64,000 nucleotides of DNA from Pseudanabaena sp. (GTDB lineage: Bacteria; Cyanobacteriota; Cyanobacteriia; Pseudanabaenales; Pseudanabaenaceae). Both the position numbers and the translations under genes were made by a program. Position 1 is the first letter of the stretch; every line of letters begins with the position of its first letter. The stretch lies in contig QBLS01000007.1 in assembly GCA_003249015.1 (NCBI GenBank), forward strand, positions 52,166 to 116,165, given 5' to 3'. The notes under the pieces were generated by a model. That model was not told where the DNA came from. It made no database searches and saw only the letters and a list, made by a program, of their open reading frames with translations. Below are positions 62,093 through 64,000 of the stretch, in pieces.

Positions 62093-63907
62093 ATGAAATT
62101 ATCGATAAAAAATAGCAGAGTAGCCAGTATCAATTATTGGATTGAAAACCTAGTAATTGCCGCTATTTACTTTTTGGTCAGTGCTTTAGTTTTAAAGCTA
62201 CCTCAGTCGCAGCTAGGTTCTCCAGTTTGGCCGCCTGCTGGGCTTGCGGTTGGAGCTTTATTAGCAAGGGGGCGATCGCGATGGTGGGGAATATTTTTAG
62301 GCGCAACTTTAAATAGTTTCATCAATTCTAAAGTGCCTTTCCATTTTGCTGTTTTTGCTGGGCTGACACCAGCGATCGGTGCTTTAGTATCTATGTCATT
62401 AGTAGTCTATTTCAATAAGACTAATGATTTCTTAGGATACGTTAAGCATTTTGTTGTGTTTGTTCTAGCAGTTACTTTCAGTGGCACGCTTGTACAAGCT
62501 GTGTTAGGGACTTTAATTGTATTTTGGGCTGGTTTAATTCCTTGGGATATCTTTGGGGATGTCGTTTGGGGTTGGTGGGTTGGCGATGCGATCGGGGTGT
62601 TACTGTTTACGCCTTTAATCTATGCATGGTGTAATAAGCAACCAAAAATAGATTCTCACAAGCAGTCATTCAATAAACTTGAAAGTAAAGAACTAATTTT
62701 GTGCTTATTAACTATCACGGTAATCTTTTATTTAATACTAATTAAAAGTCAGCCAATTGAATATTTTTTGTTGCCACCATTGCTATGGTCTGCATTTCGA
62801 TTTGGTGCAAAAATTACAACCTTAATTACTACGGTGGTTGCTATGACAGCCGCTGTAAGTACTGCCTATAAACTGGGGATTTTTTATAAAGTTTCTCAAG
62901 AGAGTAATTCTCTAATATTCTTACAGTTATTTATGGGAGTAATGGTAGTTACGACAATTGCCGTTTTAGCTCTAGTTGCTGAAAATGATCGAGCTTCAGA
63001 GAAGCTGCTAGAACAAGTTATTCTTAAGGATAAAGCTTACACCCAGTTAGATCAAGTTAATAAGAATCTAGAGGATATTATTGATGAGCGCACTAAGGAA
63101 TTAAAAGAAGCGAACCAAGAAATTAATTCCTTAAATCAGCAATTAACCTTAGAAAATTATCGCATGAGTTCAGAGTTAGCTGTTACTCGAAAGCTACAGG
63201 AGATGATCTTACCAAGACCAAAAGAATTAAATAGTATTAAAGAACTGGATATTGTTGGTTTTATGGAACCAGCGGATGAAGTTGGTGGTGACTATTATGA
63301 TGTTTTACAGCGCGATGGGCGCATCAAAATTGGCATCGGTGATGTGACTGGGCATGGCTTGGAAAGTGGAGTAATCATGATCATGCTTCAAACTGCAATC
63401 CGCACTTTACTAATTAATGGGGAAAGCAATCCTGTTAAATTTTTGTCTACAATTAATCAGACAATTTATGAAAATCTTCAGCGCATGAATTGTGATAAGA
63501 GTTTAAGTCTAATTCTTATGGATTATCATGACAGCAATCTCTACATAAGTGGACAACATGAAAGTGTAATTGTTGTGAGAGCAAATGGGGAAATAGAAAT
63601 TATTGATACTGATGCTCTAGGCTTCCCAATTGGCTTAACGGATGAAATTACAGAATTTGTTTTTGAGTTAGAAATACATCTAGATCTAGGCGATCTAGTA
63701 TTGCTATATACCGATGGTATTCCTGAAGCCGAGAATAAAAATAAACAGTATTATGGGCTAGATCGATTAATTCAACTGATCAGTGAATCTCGCGAAAAAC
63801 CTATCGAATCTATTAGAGAAATTGTGATTAGCGATGTCCGTGAGTTTATTGGGTCTAACAAAGTACATGACGATATTACTTTTGTGGTGATGAAGCGTAA
63901 AATTTAA
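62093..63907 (+). CDS. MASE1 membrane sensor fused to SpoIIE/PP2C-type phosphatase
   Basis: The 604-residue protein has a MASE1 domain (about 15-300, eight or more helices; GSPVWPPAGLAVGALL and WWVGDAIGVLLFTPLIY), a coiled coil (about 310-370) and a PP2C/SpoIIE phosphatase (about 375-604). Metal-site motifs EVGGDYYDVL, GIGDVTGHGLESG, LLYTDGIPEA and VHDDITFVV are complete. It should dephosphorylate a STAS-type antagonist in response to a membrane signal. The STAS protein at 41822-42238 is a candidate substrate, but it is 20 kb away. Confidence 0.93.
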   Translation: MKLSIKNSRVASINYWIENLVIAAIYFLVSALVLKLPQSQLGSPVWPPAGLAVGALLARGRSRWWGIFLGATLNSFINSKVPFHFAVFAGLTPAIGALVSMSLVVYFNKTNDFLGYVKHFVVFVLAVTFSGTLVQAVLGTLIVFWAGLIPWDIFGDVVWGWWVGDAIGVLLFTPLIYAWCNKQPKIDSHKQSFNKLESKELILCLLTITVIFYLILIKSQPIEYFLLPPLLWSAFRFGAKITTLITTVVAMTAAVSTAYKLGIFYKVSQESNSLIFLQLFMGVMVVTTIAVLALVAENDRASEKLLEQVILKDKAYTQLDQVNKNLEDIIDERTKELKEANQEINSLNQQLTLENYRMSSELAVTRKLQEMILPRPKELNSIKELDIVGFMEPADEVGGDYYDVLQRDGRIKIGIGDVTGHGLESGVIMIMLQTAIRTLLINGESNPVKFLSTINQTIYENLQRMNCDKSLSLILMDYHDSNLYISGQHESVIVVRANGEIEIIDTDALGFPIGLTDEITEFVFELEIHLDLGDLVLLYTDGIPEAENKNKQYYGLDRLIQLISESREKPIESIREIVISDVREFIGSNKVHDDITFVVMKRKI

Positions 63908-63920
63908 TCCATAAACCCAA

Positions 63921-63957
63921 AATACAAGTGGCGGCGCAACGCGCCGCCACTTGTATT
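63921..63957. repeat. Palindrome after the MASE1-PP2C gene
   Basis: The arms aatacaagtggcggcgc and gcgccgccacttgtatt flank an AAC loop, 13 bases past the stop. It is in terminator position but has the dispersed-family core. Confidence 0.65.
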
Positions 63958-64000
63958 ATTGCTACTCCCTTCCCAGTGAATAATTAGGCGTGCGCGGCCT

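Noticed and set aside
63958..64000. Possible C-terminus of a minus-strand gene (stop at 63962)
   Set aside because: Only 12 codons (RPRTPNYSLGRE) are available before the window edge, which is too few to support a gene.
1..64000. tRNA or rRNA genes, or insertion sequences
   Set aside because: I read the intergenic regions for T-loop GTTCGA-type motifs with clover-leaf stems and for transposase reading frames and found none. A tRNA scan would be decisive.

Overview
The window is a stretch of core chromosome from a filamentous-type cyanobacterium, most likely a Pseudanabaena relative. The evidence is the very frequent GCGATCGC (HIP1) octamer, photosynthesis genes (petM, ycf39, btpA, menB, a GUN4-domain protein), cyanobacteria-restricted DUF families (DUF1816, DUF1350, DUF3611, DUF3352) and an aa3-type cytochrome oxidase cluster. 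The genus is inferred from overall impression only. I found no tRNA, rRNA, CRISPR array, transposase, prophage or plasmid module.

Layout. 1-10.7 kb: an SLH/OprB-type porin cut by the window edge, a Zam-like RNB protein whose active site looks degenerate, a ClC-CBS anion channel, a GUN4-domain protein, a stand-alone Hpt protein and a DUF3352 protein. 10.9-15.5 kb: the str operon rpsL-rpsG-fusA-tuf with a clear promoter and terminator. 15.5-24.4 kb: a SpoIIE/PP2C phosphatase fused to 14 WD40 repeats, a lumenal pentapeptide protein, YraN, a glycosyltransferase, an ABC-2 permease and an AI-2E-family permease. 24.5-34.5 kb: YciI, Ycf39, small conserved proteins, a NupC-type nucleoside transporter, rpsT, a DEAD-box helicase, an MFS exporter and an amino-acid-type binding protein. 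34.5-46.4 kb: VKOR-thioredoxin, BtpA, an LpxB-like protein, MsrA, DUF1816, RlmB plus mini-RNase III, a STAS protein, DUF3611, DUF1350, MenB and an unrecognised RHH/acidic gene pair. 46.4-64 kb: the 36-residue petM, an NhaS3-like antiporter, a WYL regulator, a lipoprotein, a cyanoexosortase, ctaC-ctaD-ctaE, ureG facing ureE-ureF, a diguanylate cyclase, D-lactate dehydrogenase, glycogen phosphorylase and a MASE1-PP2C phosphatase.

How the parts connect. Most genes are single units or two-gene operons. Two SpoIIE-type phosphatases and one STAS antagonist, scattered over 47 kb, could belong to partner-switching circuits; no anti-sigma kinase is present. YCF39, BtpA, PetM, MenB and GUN4 serve photosystem assembly, the b6f complex, phylloquinone and tetrapyrroles. 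CtaCDE, glycogen phosphorylase and D-lactate dehydrogenase cover dark respiration and fermentation.

The most striking non-coding feature is the density of intergenic palindromes. At least three families recur: a MITE-like element of about 100-115 bp with a GC-rich central hairpin, an AAGAAATGGC/GCCATTTCTT hairpin, and a TTCACAAAAGTG/CACTTTTGTGAA hairpin. They lie between genes in every relative orientation, and their stems differ by paired changes, so they are better explained as dispersed repeats than as terminators. No complete new defence or biosynthetic system is visible. The best candidates for undescribed biology are the PP2C-WD40 fusion, the degenerate RNB protein, the possible frameshift pair at 45.2-46.4 kb and the repeat families.
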